A DNA stretch of 64,000 bases from Thiobius zoothamnicola (GCA_963678215.1 OY782758.1:868001-932000), one strand, 5' to 3'; positions 9,531 through 18,702 are shown, numbered from the stretch's first letter. Program-made: numbers and translations. The notes: generated by a model not told the origin, from the sequence alone.

Positions 9531-10226
9531 ATGGTTTTATCCTCAAACCAGCAAAGCATAATGCACCTGCCTTTCAGTGACCGACCTGGCCGCCATGAGC
9601 GGCATTTCCAGCGACGCCTGGATAACCCATTATTTGATTCGCCCGCCATACCGGATGAAAACGAACTGCTTGAAACCCAGCGGCTTGATCACGAGGAACT
9701 GCTGGCGTTCATCACCGAATTAAGCCAATTGGTTCAACAAGCTGTCCAACTAAAGCCCAACGAAGACAGTGACGTGGTGCTCGAACTCAAACAGCATCTG
9801 GACCGCTTGTATGAAACCTCAGCCGGCTTGGCAGATGACCAAACGGCGAACCAACAAGCCATCCGCGACTTGCTGACCGTGATTATGCATACAGTGCGCC
9901 AGACAGCGGCAGGCGACACGGTCGCAGAGCAAAAACTGGTGATGGAGGAACAGGCGCGTGCTGCACACTTCCATCTACTGAAACAACCCTTGGTGGCCGA
10001 TCTACTGCATCCCGAAACGCTGATTGAACACAATCAACTCGCAGCGACGCTATTATCTGAATCACCAGATGCGGCAAAAAGTGCATTCGGATTGTTTGAA
10101 ACTGCGCAACAAACACAGTTGCTGGATGAAATGCACGCCTTGCTGCGCTCGCGTGACCCTAAACGCCAACGCAGCCAATCCTGGAAAATCATCAACCACT
10201 TGTCTGAAGGGATGCCAGCCTCATGA
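9531..10226 (+). CDS. Uncharacterised helical protein upstream of ispF
   Basis: Not recognised. The 231-residue product is acidic, rich in Gln, Leu, Glu and Asp, and looks almost entirely alpha-helical, with no signal peptide or membrane helix. Its stop overlaps the ispF start by 4 bases (ATGA), so the two genes are translated together. An internal ATG at 9561 (MHLPFSDRPGR) is an equally possible start, since neither site has a strong ribosome site. The coupling suggests a shared message, not necessarily an isoprenoid role. Confidence 0.7.
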   Translation: MVLSSNQQSIMHLPFSDRPGRHERHFQRRLDNPLFDSPAIPDENELLETQRLDHEELLAFITELSQLVQQAVQLKPNEDSDVVLELKQHLDRLYETSAGLADDQTANQQAIRDLLTVIMHTVRQTAAGDTVAEQKLVMEEQARAAHFHLLKQPLVADLLHPETLIEHNQLAATLLSESPDAAKSAFGLFETAQQTQLLDEMHALLRSRDPKRQRSQSWKIINHLSEGMPAS

Positions 10227-10711
10227 TGCGCATAGGTCATGGGTTTGATGCGCATCGTTTCGGCGAAGGTGACCAAATCGTGATTGGCGGCGTGCGTATC
10301 CCACATACTCAAGGCATATTGGCGCACTCGGACGGCGACGTGCTCATCCACGCGATTTGCGACGCCCTGTTAGGCGCATTAGGCTTGGGAGATATCGGAC
10401 GGCACTTCCCTGATACCCATGATGCCTTCAAAAACATTGACAGCGCCTTGTTATTGAACCAAGTCATGCAAAAAGTTTCAGATCGCAACTTTCAAGTCGC
10501 CAACCTGGACGCCACCGTGATTTTACAAGCGCCGAAATTGGCACCTCATATGGACGCCATGCGCCACAAATTGGCTGATTTACTGTTGGTCAACCCCGAA
10601 CAAGTCAATATCAAAGCCACGACCACAGAGAAAATGGGCTATACCGGACGGGGCGAAGGCATCGCTGCGCATGCGGTGGCCTTATTGTTCACCAACCAAC
10701 AAAGATATTAA
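10223..10711 (+). CDS. ispF: 2-C-methyl-D-erythritol 2,4-cyclodiphosphate synthase
   Basis: Fifth step of the MEP isoprenoid pathway: closes the cyclodiphosphate ring and releases CMP. At 162 residues it has the usual length. The zinc ligands are in GHGFDAHRF (Asp9, His11) and LAHSDGDVLIHA (His43), and the KATTTEKMGYTGRGEGI segment near residues 131-147 is the CDP-binding signature. The start overlaps the preceding unknown gene. Confidence 0.97.
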   Translation: MMRIGHGFDAHRFGEGDQIVIGGVRIPHTQGILAHSDGDVLIHAICDALLGALGLGDIGRHFPDTHDAFKNIDSALLLNQVMQKVSDRNFQVANLDATVILQAPKLAPHMDAMRHKLADLLLVNPEQVNIKATTTEKMGYTGRGEGIAAHAVALLFTNQQRY

Positions 10712-10760
10712 GAACCTCATCCCTACCATAGAAGGCGAAACATCGCCTCAATCATCACGA

Positions 10761-11312
10761 TCAAACATTCTTGTCCATGATGTGGGTTGGCACACCGTCA
10801 AGACTGGTTTGATTACGGTCTCTCCAGAACGCTTTAATACCTTCCTCACCCTTTTTTTCCGCCCAATCCAAAAGCTGATTTCTCTCTCCCGCATAATCAT
10901 ACAAAGGCACTGACATACCGCAGGAGGTTTGCACTAAATCGACATGAAGATCGAAAATCTGCCTCGCCCCTGGAAAGGGCCTGAACATAGCCTGCATGGT
11001 TTGCCATTCTGGGTCATTCCGATGAATCACTTCAGCATCGCCATACAGCCTGAGTATCATCGGACTCCCCGAGAATGCGGCAAACATTATTGTCATTCTC
11101 GCATTTTCCTGAACATGGGCCGCCGTCTCATTTCCACTGCCCGTGACATTCAACCAAATGACTCTATTCGAATTCACCACAACCAAAGAGTCCATTCCCT
11201 TAGGGGAAATATTCACCCGCCCCCGGCTTGCGGCCGTAGCGACAAAATATATCTTTTGATCCTCAATAAAAGCTTTTAGCTCATCGGATATGGCGGTTAA
11301 TTGCTTACCCAT
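10761..11312 (-). CDS. Pyridoxamine 5'-phosphate oxidase family protein
   Basis: Split-barrel flavin-binding fold of 183 residues. The beginning (IYFVATAASRGRVNISPKGMDSL) and the VIWLNVTGSGNETAAHVQEN stretch match the PNPOx-like group found widely in bacteria; it is not PdxH itself. The function of these relatives is mostly unknown, though many bind FMN or F420. The ATG at 11312 (MGKQLTAISDELK) was chosen over an open extension to 11363 because the fold begins there. It stands alone, convergent with ispF. Confidence 0.78.
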   Translation of the reverse strand: MGKQLTAISDELKAFIEDQKIYFVATAASRGRVNISPKGMDSLVVVNSNRVIWLNVTGSGNETAAHVQENARMTIMFAAFSGSPMILRLYGDAEVIHRNDPEWQTMQAMFRPFPGARQIFDLHVDLVQTSCGMSVPLYDYAGERNQLLDWAEKKGEEGIKAFWRDRNQTSLDGVPTHIMDKNV

Positions 11313-11452
11313 ACTGGAATTCCCGTTTAACAGGCGGTTATTGAAGGGAGGCGCACTACTCACAAACGCCGCTATGCGGCATGAAGCGTTTACAAAAACT
11401 CCTAAAACAATCTACATTGAATGCCATTCCCAATTGATGCGTCAACAACCGT

Positions 11453-12787
11453 ATGAAAACACCCGAGCTTTTGTCCCCTGCCGGCACCTTACGTAATATG
11501 CGCTATGCATTCGCTTACGGCGCTGACGCCGTATATGCCGGCATGCCGCGCTATAGCTTACGCGTGCGTAATAATGATTTTATGGAGAAAAATTTACGTA
11601 CCGGCATCGCGGAGGCGCACAAGCAGGGCAAACAATTCTTCGTCGCCGCCAACATTATGCCGCACGGCGCAAAGTTAGAGACTTTTCTGGACGATATTAA
11701 GCCCGTCGTTGACATGCACCCCGATGCTTTGATCATGGCAGACCCTGGTTTGATCATGCTGGTGCGTGAACGTTGGCCAGACATGCCGATCCATTTATCC
11801 GTACAAGCCAATACCGTAAACGCCGCCAGCGTCAAATTCTGGCAAAAACTGGGGCTTACCCGCATCATTCTGTCACGCGAACTCTCCTTGGGGGAAATCA
11901 CCGAAATCCGCGACGCTTGTCCTGATATGGAACTTGAAGTCTTCGTGCATGGCGCGTTATGCATCGCTTACTCAGGCCGCTGCCTGTTATCCGGCTATTT
12001 CAACCATCGTGATGCCAACCAAGGCGCTTGCACCAATTCCTGCCGCTGGGATTACAAAATCGCCAAAAACGAGTTAGATGCCATTGCCGATAGTCCAATC
12101 GCAGAAATTCCACTTTCTGACATTCAGCGCCATCCGGCTGCGGATGAGGTGTATTACCTGGAAGAGCAAAACCGTCCTGGCGAATTTATGCCGATTTTTG
12201 AAGACGAACACGGCACATATATCATGAACTCCAAAGATCTCCGCGCCGTTGAACATGTGCAACGACTCACGGAAATTGGCATAGATTGTCTGAAGATCGA
12301 AGGACGCACCAAGTCTCATTATTACACGGCGCGGACCACGCAGATATATCGCCGCGCCATCAACGACGCTGTAACCGGACAGGCATTCAACCCGGATTTG
12401 CTGGCTGAACTGGAGAACCTGGCTAACCGTGGCTATACCGATGGTTTTTTTGAGCGTCACGCAAGCCAAGAGCTTCAAGCTTATCGGCGAGGTGCTTCAG
12501 TCGCGGATAAGTCACAATTCAGTGCTGAGGTCACCGCCTATGACGCATCAACCGGACTCACCGAACTCTCTGTCAAAAATAAATTCTGTGTTGGCGATGA
12601 ATTGGAATTGATTACGCCAGCCGGTAATCATCAATTTCGCTTAGAGGCATTGTTTGATCAGGATAATCGCCCATTGGATAAAGCACCAGGCAGTGGTTGG
12701 ACAGTGAAAGCAAAATTACCGGCGAATGCTCACAACTTCGGATTAATCACACGTCTTTTCAGTCCGGAAAACGCCACTGCCGGATGA
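11453..12787 (+). CDS. trhP: tRNA hydroxylation protein TrhP (peptidase U32 family, YegQ)
   Basis: Needed for prephenate-dependent hydroxylation of U34 to 5-hydroxyuridine in some tRNAs. The 444-residue protein begins MKTPELLSPAGTLRNMRYAF, then GADAVYAG, and carries the U32 cysteine cluster GALCIAYSGRCLLSGY with NQGACTNSCRW (about residues 164-205), probable iron-sulfur ligands. The C-terminal small beta domain is present. Length favours YegQ over RlhA (longer) or UbiU/UbiV (shorter). Confidence 0.88.
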   Translation: MKTPELLSPAGTLRNMRYAFAYGADAVYAGMPRYSLRVRNNDFMEKNLRTGIAEAHKQGKQFFVAANIMPHGAKLETFLDDIKPVVDMHPDALIMADPGLIMLVRERWPDMPIHLSVQANTVNAASVKFWQKLGLTRIILSRELSLGEITEIRDACPDMELEVFVHGALCIAYSGRCLLSGYFNHRDANQGACTNSCRWDYKIAKNELDAIADSPIAEIPLSDIQRHPAADEVYYLEEQNRPGEFMPIFEDEHGTYIMNSKDLRAVEHVQRLTEIGIDCLKIEGRTKSHYYTARTTQIYRRAINDAVTGQAFNPDLLAELENLANRGYTDGFFERHASQELQAYRRGASVADKSQFSAEVTAYDASTGLTELSVKNKFCVGDELELITPAGNHQFRLEALFDQDNRPLDKAPGSGWTVKAKLPANAHNFGLITRLFSPENATAG

Positions 12788-12845
12788 AAGCCAGCCAATA
12801 AAGAGCAAAAATATACCACTCCATCCAAATTCAGATGGCGGAGCA

Positions 12846-13088
12846 TCAAATGACAGGACGTAAGCGACGAACAATACGCTCAAATTCAGCATCAGGTGTG
12901 CCATCACCTAATAACCACTGATACAAATCCGTATCCCGTTGCTGCAGCAAACGCACAAACTGCTGTTGCTCCTCCTCCGGGGCGGAAGCAAACTGAGCAT
13001 CCAGATAGACTGAAAAAATACAATCTAACTCCAACATGCCCCGACGGCATTGCCAACGTAAACGCTGCATTAACTCAGAAGTCTGCAT
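12846..13088 (-). CDS. sdhE: FAD assembly factor SdhE
   Basis: Small helical protein that promotes covalent FAD attachment to SdhA and FrdA. The signature RWQCRRGMLELD (RGxxE motif) lies near residues 9-20, followed by EEEQQQFVRLLQQRDTDLYQ and WLLGDGTP. The ATG at 13088 gives 80 residues, the usual size; the frame continues to 13130 but that extension has no match in the family. No sdh genes are nearby, which is common. Confidence 0.88.
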   Translation of the reverse strand: MQTSELMQRLRWQCRRGMLELDCIFSVYLDAQFASAPEEEQQQFVRLLQQRDTDLYQWLLGDGTPDAEFERIVRRLRPVI

Positions 13089-13411
13089 TTGAGAGAGATA
13101 CCTTAGGAAACGTTTCACAGAGATCGCCAAAGGCCATGATGGCTTCTGTTAAGCACTAATCACTTGTGGCAGTAATCAGGCGATCTGTAACCATACGGCT
13201 ATGCAGCCAGTACTGCCATCAATAATTTTGCGCGATCATATCAAATGGTCAGCAAAAGCTTAAAAATCGACGCTATCCAGATCAGACATCCTGTGATGCA
13301 GTCTAAGTCTGGATTCTCTACCATGCATCCGCGTCAATAAATTAACATGACTTCCAACAGTAAAATTCCCTATAGTTCGCCACTCGTATTGATAAATTAA
13401 GGGAAACTGTT
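13089..13411. other. Intergenic region upstream of the nucleobase permease
   Basis: These 323 bases lie between two divergent genes. I see no coding sequence, RNA gene or clear riboswitch. A weak promoter-like pair (ATGACT, 17 bases, CTATAG) lies near 13345-13375. GGGAAACTGTT before the ATG is the ribosome site. Confidence 0.3.
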
Positions 13412-14707
13412 ATGCAGTGGCTAGATAATTTCTTTGGGATTTCTCGGCAGGGAAGCACAATCGGACGGGAACTGATCGCCGGTATGGCGACATTCCTCAC
13501 CATGGCTTATGTGATTGTCGTCAACCCGGCGACTTTATCCAACACGGGCATGGATTTCGGTGCCGTTTTCGTCGCCACCATTTTGGCGGCAGTGATTGGT
13601 TGCGCCATCATGGGGATATGGGCCGGCTGGCCAGTCGCTTTGGCACCCGGCTTGGGACTGAACGCCTTCTTCACCTATAGCGTCGTCATTGGCATGGGAC
13701 ATACCTGGCAGGAAGCACTAGGAGCGGTTTTCATCGGCGGCATCCTGTTTTTCATCCTCAGTCTGTCTGGATTACGTGAATGGATCATCAACAGCATACC
13801 GAGATCAATGAAGTACAGCATTGGCGCAGGCATCGGTCTCTTTCTCGCGATTATCGGCTTGAAAAATATCGGCGTCATTACAGACCACCCAGCCACGCTG
13901 GTTGGATTAGGCGACCTCAACAGCCTGCCCATTCTGCTCGCCGCCGTTGGCTTTATCATCATGGTGGTCCTGGATCGTCTGCGGATGCCAGGAGCCATTA
14001 TCATCGGCATCATTTCAACCAGTATTATCGGCTGGATTTCCGGTACTTCCGAGCTGAGCGGGACTTTTGGTGCCGTGCCCAGCATAGCACCCACCTTTAT
14101 GCAAATGGATCTGGCAGGTGCTTTCACCACTGCCATGATCGGCGTCATTTTCACCTTCCTGTTCGTCGATTTCTTTGATACCGCAGGCACTTTAACCAGC
14201 GTCGCTAACCTGGCTAAAAAAGTGGGTGAAGATGGCAAAGTGAAAGGGATTGGTCGTGCTGTGGTAAGTGATTCAGTCGCCACCGTCGCCGGCGCGATGC
14301 TGGGCACTTCCAACACCACTTCCTATATCGAAAGCGGTTCCGGCGTCAAAGAAGGCGGCCGAACCGGGTTGACCGCCGTGACCGTGGCGATTTTGTTTTT
14401 GCTATGCTTGTGGCTGGCCCCTTTAGCGCAAAGCATCCCCGCCTATGCAACCGGCCCCGCCTTGGTTTTTGTCGCCACTTATTTCACCAGTAATCTGGTG
14501 CATATCGATTGGGAAGATGCAACAGAATATGCCCCTGCGATTTTGACCACAATTTTAATTCCATTGACATTCAGCATTGCTAATGGGATCGCCATTGGAT
14601 TCATCATTTATGCATTGATCAAGATTGCCAGTGGGAGACTCACCGATGCTAACCCCGCCGTTCTGCTGGTTGCGGCACTGAGCATTTTACATTTCGTGTT
14701 CAATTAA
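13412..14707 (+). CDS. NCS2 family adenine/guanine/hypoxanthine permease
   Basis: Proton-coupled purine uptake carrier of 431 residues with about 12-14 membrane segments. The AzgA-like subgroup features are clear: RELIAGMATFLTMAYVIVVNP near residue 20, ALAPGLGLNAFFTYSVV near 77, DFFDTAGTLTSVAN near 251 and MLGTSNTTSYIESGSGV near 292. The PbuG/GhxP/PurP style fits, but which purine is carried cannot be decided. No operon partner. Confidence 0.9.
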   Translation: MQWLDNFFGISRQGSTIGRELIAGMATFLTMAYVIVVNPATLSNTGMDFGAVFVATILAAVIGCAIMGIWAGWPVALAPGLGLNAFFTYSVVIGMGHTWQEALGAVFIGGILFFILSLSGLREWIINSIPRSMKYSIGAGIGLFLAIIGLKNIGVITDHPATLVGLGDLNSLPILLAAVGFIIMVVLDRLRMPGAIIIGIISTSIIGWISGTSELSGTFGAVPSIAPTFMQMDLAGAFTTAMIGVIFTFLFVDFFDTAGTLTSVANLAKKVGEDGKVKGIGRAVVSDSVATVAGAMLGTSNTTSYIESGSGVKEGGRTGLTAVTVAILFLLCLWLAPLAQSIPAYATGPALVFVATYFTSNLVHIDWEDATEYAPAILTTILIPLTFSIANGIAIGFIIYALIKIASGRLTDANPAVLLVAALSILHFVFN

Positions 14708-14754
14708 CGTCAGACACCGGGTTTGATCAATGCAAACCCGGCAACGCTAAACCG

Positions 14755-15411
14755 TCAGGAAAGAACGGTAAAAATCTCCGCCTCTGAGCGCCTGGATTTC
14801 GGCAAGGCCGCATTAAAATCATCCGCTTTACGATACCCCAAGGCAACCATGGCGACCGCCGTGTAACCTTGCTTAAGCAGTCCGAACTCCTCATTCAATG
14901 CCTGGATATCAATACCTTCCATCGGCAACGCATCAACGCCCAATGCACCGGCTCCGAGTAATATCGCGCCCATATTCAAATAGAGCTGCTTTTCCATCCA
15001 ATGCTGGGCATCCTTGAAATCAAAACGATGAAGATTGACGAACATTGTACGCACTTGATGAACCAAATCTTTTTGAGATGCATCCGCATAACGGCCATCT
15101 CGATCTTCCGTATCAAGCAAATGCAGCAAGTATTCGTCATCTATCGCATTCTTAGCGCAAAACAAAATGACATGGGAGGCATCCAGAATCTTCCTTTCAT
15201 TATAAGCATAGGAACCCAACGCACCCTGACTGAGACGCTGACGACCTTCAGGACTATCGGCAATGATGAAATGCCAGGGCTGTGAATTGACGCTCGAAGG
15301 GCTGAACCTCAATAAAGTTTTTATTTGATCAAAAAGCTGATCCGGAATGCGTTTATCCAGGTCAAACACTTTGGTGGCATAACGAAAGTGCGCAATCTCA
15401 GTTAAGTTCAT
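14755..15411 (-). CDS. NAD(P)H-dependent nitroreductase (NfsB-like)
   Basis: FMN enzyme of 218 residues that reduces quinones or nitro compounds. The start (HFRYATKVFDLDKRIP), the SPSSVNSQPWHFI FMN-binding segment near residues 37-49 and the C-terminal GYRKADDF...LPKSRR match E. coli NfsB. It is divergent from a HxlR regulator across about 100 bases, a common pairing for such reductases. Confidence 0.9.
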   Translation of the reverse strand: MNLTEIAHFRYATKVFDLDKRIPDQLFDQIKTLLRFSPSSVNSQPWHFIIADSPEGRQRLSQGALGSYAYNERKILDASHVILFCAKNAIDDEYLLHLLDTEDRDGRYADASQKDLVHQVRTMFVNLHRFDFKDAQHWMEKQLYLNMGAILLGAGALGVDALPMEGIDIQALNEEFGLLKQGYTAVAMVALGYRKADDFNAALPKSRRSEAEIFTVLS

Positions 15412-15514
15412 GCTGATTGTTTCCTATTATGATGTCTTCAAATTCGATTTCCCCACATAATAGAGATATACATCACTTTGACAAGTACGCACATTATTGG
15501 CATATAGGCACAAA

Positions 15515-15898
15515 ATGGATACTGTAAAACGCAATCGTTACCCAGCATATACTGGCGGCGCATGTCCGGTGGAAGCCTCTTTGGAACTCTTCAGCGGCAA
15601 AGGTAAAGGGATGATTCTTTATCATCTGCTGACCGAAACGCTACGTTTTAATGAACTCAAACGGCGTATCGGTTGCCTGACGCAACGTATGCTGACCAAA
15701 CAATTGAGAGAATTGGAAGCTTATGGCTTGGTGCGCCGAAAAGTTTACCCGCAGGTGCCGCCCAAAGTGGAATACAGCTTGACCGAAACAGGGCGAACCT
15801 TACAGCCAGTGCTGTTAGCATTGAAACAATGGGGTGAGCAACATGCGCTATCCATACTGGCGGAGACAAACGCATCGGCCAGTAACACCACCAAGTGA
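15515..15898 (+). CDS. HxlR-family transcriptional regulator
   Basis: Winged helix-turn-helix regulator of 127 residues. CPVEASLELFSGKGKGMILY, LRFNELKRRIGCLTQRMLTK, LRELEAYGLVRRKVYPQVPP and VEYSLTETG are the standard HxlR steps in order. The ATG at 15515, with AGG 7 bases upstream, is preferred to a TTG six codons earlier. The conserved Cys near residue 14 suggests redox or electrophile sensing as in related regulators; control of the divergent nitroreductase is inferred from position. Confidence 0.88.
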   Translation: MDTVKRNRYPAYTGGACPVEASLELFSGKGKGMILYHLLTETLRFNELKRRIGCLTQRMLTKQLRELEAYGLVRRKVYPQVPPKVEYSLTETGRTLQPVLLALKQWGEQHALSILAETNASASNTTK

Positions 15899-15964
15899 CT
15901 CGGATGCTTTACACACTCTGATGGGTGGTGGAAAAGCAGTCAAATCACCCGCACGCATCCAAAA

Positions 15965-16765
15965 TCAGCCCAGCCCCAACACATCCTGCATATCAAACAG
16001 GCCTTTATCCTGTCCCGCCAGCCAAACAGCGGCACGCGCCGCACCACTGGCGAAAGTCATTCGGCTGGAAGCTTTATGTGCAATCTCAATGCGCTCACCC
16101 TCACTGGCAAACCACACGCTGTGTTCCCCAACAACATCGCCAGCGCGGATCGTCTCAAAACCAATTGTCCGGCGTTCCCGCGCGCCAGTTTGGCCTTCGC
16201 GTCCATAAACCGCCACTTGCTGTAAATCCCGTCCTAAAGCGTCAGCCACCACTTCCCCCATCCGCAAAGCCGTGCCTGACGGTGCATCCATCTTATGGCG
16301 ATGATGCGCTTCAATAATCTCAATATCGCAATCATCACCCATCACGCGCGCAGCGATATCCAACAGTTTGAGACAAAGATTCACGCCAACGCTCATATTC
16401 GGCGCGAAAACAATCGCGATATCCTGTGCCGCTGCATCAATCGCGCTTTTCTGCGCCTCATTCAGACCAGTGGTACCAATCACCATTTTTTTGCCATGGC
16501 TCCGGCAAATCGCCAGATGCTGCATCGTCGCCGTTGGCCCGGTGAAGTCAATCACCAAATCAAATTGATCAATGACTTTCACCAGATCATCAGTGATCAC
16601 CACGGCTTGCTTGCCAACTCCTGCAACTTCTCCTGCATCAGCGCCAATTAAACTGGAGTCTGCCCGCTCCGTCGCCGCATTGAACGTCAAACTCTCCGCC
16701 TGACATACCGCCTGAATCAGGCTTTTTCCCATGCGCCCACTGGCGCCAACAATCGCAACTCGCAT
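15965..16765 (-). CDS. dapB: 4-hydroxy-tetrahydrodipicolinate reductase
   Basis: NAD(P)H enzyme of lysine and meso-diaminopimelate synthesis. The 266-residue chain begins MRVAIVGASGRMGKSLIQAV (dinucleotide-binding GxxGRMG), has the EAHHRHKMDAPSGTAL catalytic stretch near residues 155-170, and GERIEIAHKASSR near the end. The ATG at 16765 with GGGATAAG upstream is taken over a GTG one codon earlier. It follows dnaJ on the same strand by about 50 bases and may be read through from it. Confidence 0.96.
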   Translation of the reverse strand: MRVAIVGASGRMGKSLIQAVCQAESLTFNAATERADSSLIGADAGEVAGVGKQAVVITDDLVKVIDQFDLVIDFTGPTATMQHLAICRSHGKKMVIGTTGLNEAQKSAIDAAAQDIAIVFAPNMSVGVNLCLKLLDIAARVMGDDCDIEIIEAHHRHKMDAPSGTALRMGEVVADALGRDLQQVAVYGREGQTGARERRTIGFETIRAGDVVGEHSVWFASEGERIEIAHKASSRMTFASGAARAAVWLAGQDKGLFDMQDVLGLG

Positions 16766-16818
16766 CACTTATCCCAATAAATTCAGACCAAGAACAAAGC
16801 GCTGCCTCTTACATTAAC

Positions 16819-17940
16819 CTATAAGCCGACAAAGTCTCTGACTCGTCCCAACCAACCATGCGAATGAGGCGTGTGTTTACTGCCATCATCCGCCAGTAAT
16901 TGATCCAGGTCTTCAATCAGCCTGCGCTGTTTGGCGGTCAACTTGACCGGTGTCTCCACCACGACTTTACACAATAAATCACCTTGGGGGCCGCCACGCA
17001 CCGGCCTCACGCCTTTACCCCGTATGCGGAACATTTTGCCGGTTTGCGTCCCTTCAGGAATCTTTAATTTGATTTGACCACCTAAAGTCGGCACTTCTGT
17101 CTCACCACCTAAAGCCGCCGTAGTGAAACAAATCGGCATTTCACAATAGAGATGGCTGTCTTCGCGGGTGAAAATCGGATGCGGCTTCACACTCACCTGG
17201 ACGTATAAATCCCCTGGCGATCCGCCATTTGCGCCTGCTTCCCCTTCACCTGCCAACCGAATACGGTCGCCAGTATCCACGCCAGGCGGCACCTTGACCG
17301 ATAAGGTTTTCGTTTCCTGCACCCAACCCCGGCCATGACAGGCCTTACAGGGATCATTAATCGTGAAGCCTTTACCATGACAACTCGGACAAGTTTGCTG
17401 GACGGAGAAAAAGCCTTGTTGCATACGCACTTGGCCAGTTCCACCACAAGTGCCGCAAGTCGTCGGCTGGCTGCCAGGCTTGGCACCTGAACCACCGCAT
17501 GTTTTGCAAGTCACTTTGGTCGGCACCTTGATTTTGACGGTTTTGCCAGCCACCGCATCTTCCAGGCTGAGTTCCAGGTTATAGCCTAAATCATCGCCTC
17601 GATTGACTTTGGATCCACCACCCCGGCCGCCACCGAAAATATCGCCGAACACTTCGCCGAAAATATCGCTGAAATCGCCTGACCCCGCATGACCGGGACC
17701 CATACTGGGATCGACGCCAGCATGGCCGAATTGATCATAAGCCGATCGCTTTTGCGCATCAGAAAGAATTTCGTAAGCTTCCTTGACGGCTTTGAAGTTT
17801 TTTTCCGCCGCAGCCCCTTTATCACCGGTATTACGATCAGGATGATATTTCATCGCCAGACGGCGATAAGCCTTTTTGATTTCCGCCTCACTGGCATTTT
17901 TGGTTACGCCCAATACGTCGTAATAATCGCGTTTTGACAT
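16819..17940 (-). CDS. dnaJ: Chaperone DnaJ
   Basis: Hsp40 co-chaperone that delivers substrates to DnaK and stimulates its ATPase. The 373 residues show the J domain with HPD (KYHPDRN near residue 33), a Gly/Phe-rich linker (GGGRGGG), four CxxCxG zinc repeats between about residues 137 and 205, and the C-terminal substrate domains. It is separated from dnaK by a toxin-antitoxin pair, so its transcription from the dnaK promoter now crosses foreign DNA. Confidence 0.97.
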   Translation of the reverse strand: MSKRDYYDVLGVTKNASEAEIKKAYRRLAMKYHPDRNTGDKGAAAEKNFKAVKEAYEILSDAQKRSAYDQFGHAGVDPSMGPGHAGSGDFSDIFGEVFGDIFGGGRGGGSKVNRGDDLGYNLELSLEDAVAGKTVKIKVPTKVTCKTCGGSGAKPGSQPTTCGTCGGTGQVRMQQGFFSVQQTCPSCHGKGFTINDPCKACHGRGWVQETKTLSVKVPPGVDTGDRIRLAGEGEAGANGGSPGDLYVQVSVKPHPIFTREDSHLYCEMPICFTTAALGGETEVPTLGGQIKLKIPEGTQTGKMFRIRGKGVRPVRGGPQGDLLCKVVVETPVKLTAKQRRLIEDLDQLLADDGSKHTPHSHGWLGRVRDFVGL

Positions 17941-17981
17941 TATCAGATTACTTTTTGCCCGGACATATTTGTCCTATAATT

Positions 17982-18398
17982 TTAGATTTCAAAAAACCGA
18001 TCAAAGCCTTTGTTCCTTAAACCATTAATAAGCTTTTTATCACTTGTCCATAAACGGCTGTTAGTTTCCAGGCATAAGGCGACAAAAACAGTATCTTTTT
18101 CATCAATTTCCTTGACCAGATTCCAAGCTTTTTCCCGGCTATTTAATGAGATAAGATTTTCATCGTAGATCTGTATATTCTTCATAATGCCGTATAAAAT
18201 TTCCAACACCTCATCATCAGCATGTTCTGAATATCGGACTATCTTTTCTTTGTGTTTAAATAACTCTATAAAAGCAAACTTGGGAATTAAAAAATCTATT
18301 GAGTTGCTTGTTAATACGTCGTAGTAGTTACTGTGATTTTTGAGTAGTGCAGAAAAAATTATATTTGTATCGACTGTAATTGCATGGGTTGTAATCAT
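17982..18398 (-). CDS. PIN-domain toxin (putative ribonuclease)
   Basis: Predicted metal-dependent RNase of 138 residues. The four PIN acids are in place: Asp10 in ITVDTNIIFSALL, Glu45 in FIELFKHKE, Asp102 in EKDTVFVALCLE and Asp120 in LWTSDKKL. The start overlaps the stop of a 72-residue gene by 4 bases, the usual antitoxin-toxin order. Composition is far more AT-rich than the flanking chaperone genes, pointing to later arrival. The antitoxin is not of a recognised class, so the exact toxin-antitoxin family is open. Confidence 0.8.
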   Translation of the reverse strand: MITTHAITVDTNIIFSALLKNHSNYYDVLTSNSIDFLIPKFAFIELFKHKEKIVRYSEHADDEVLEILYGIMKNIQIYDENLISLNSREKAWNLVKEIDEKDTVFVALCLETNSRLWTSDKKLINGLRNKGFDRFFEI

Positions 18399-18613
18399 TC
18401 AATCTCCTTAAGAAATTTTTTGCGGTTATTTTTCCACCAGTTTTCTTTTAACTCCTTACTTAAGTTGAAGGCTTGTTGTTCAGTTAATTGGCTTTTCGCC
18501 AGTAATTCTTTCATGCGCAGATTTTCTATTAAATCCGACAGCTTTGCCGGTGACATAAAATCCTTACTGAAAGAAAGTGTGATGGTTTGTTGGGTTGTCT
18601 CTACTTTTAACAT
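18395..18613 (-). CDS. Putative antitoxin partner of the PIN protein
   Basis: Small 72-residue protein just before the PIN gene, coupled by a 4-base overlap. The N terminus is strand-like (VETTQQTITLSFSKDF) and the C-terminal half is a charged helix rich in Lys, Glu and Trp, a common antitoxin layout. No known DNA-binding signature is obvious. A perfect 10 bp inverted repeat upstream could be its operator. Confidence 0.65.
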   Translation of the reverse strand: MLKVETTQQTITLSFSKDFMSPAKLSDLIENLRMKELLAKSQLTEQQAFNLSKELKENWWKNNRKKFLKEIE

Positions 18614-18629
18614 CAGATTTTCTCATTTA

Positions 18630-18656
18630 TGGTTTCCACGCAACATGTGGAAACCA
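18630..18656. promoter_or_regulatory. Perfect inverted repeat upstream of the toxin-antitoxin genes
   Basis: TGGTTTCCAC and GTGGAAACCA flank a 7-base spacer, 17 bases before the antitoxin start. No T-run follows on either strand, which argues against a simple terminator. Its place fits an autoregulatory operator; this is inference. Confidence 0.5.
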
Positions 18657-18672
18657 GAGAATATATCGACAA

Positions 18673-18702
18673 AACCGCGCAACCAGTCATCGGCGCGCGG
18701 TT
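18673..18702 (-). terminator. Possible terminator after dnaK
   Basis: On the minus strand AACCGCGC and GCGCGGTT form an 8 bp GC-rich stem with a 14-base loop, followed by TTGTC. It begins about 27 bases after the dnaK stop. The T-run is weak, so termination may be partial, leaving some transcription into dnaJ. Confidence 0.45.

Noticed and set aside
13331..13411. A purine riboswitch before the nucleobase permease
   Set aside because: No three-way junction with the conserved loop bases could be found by eye.
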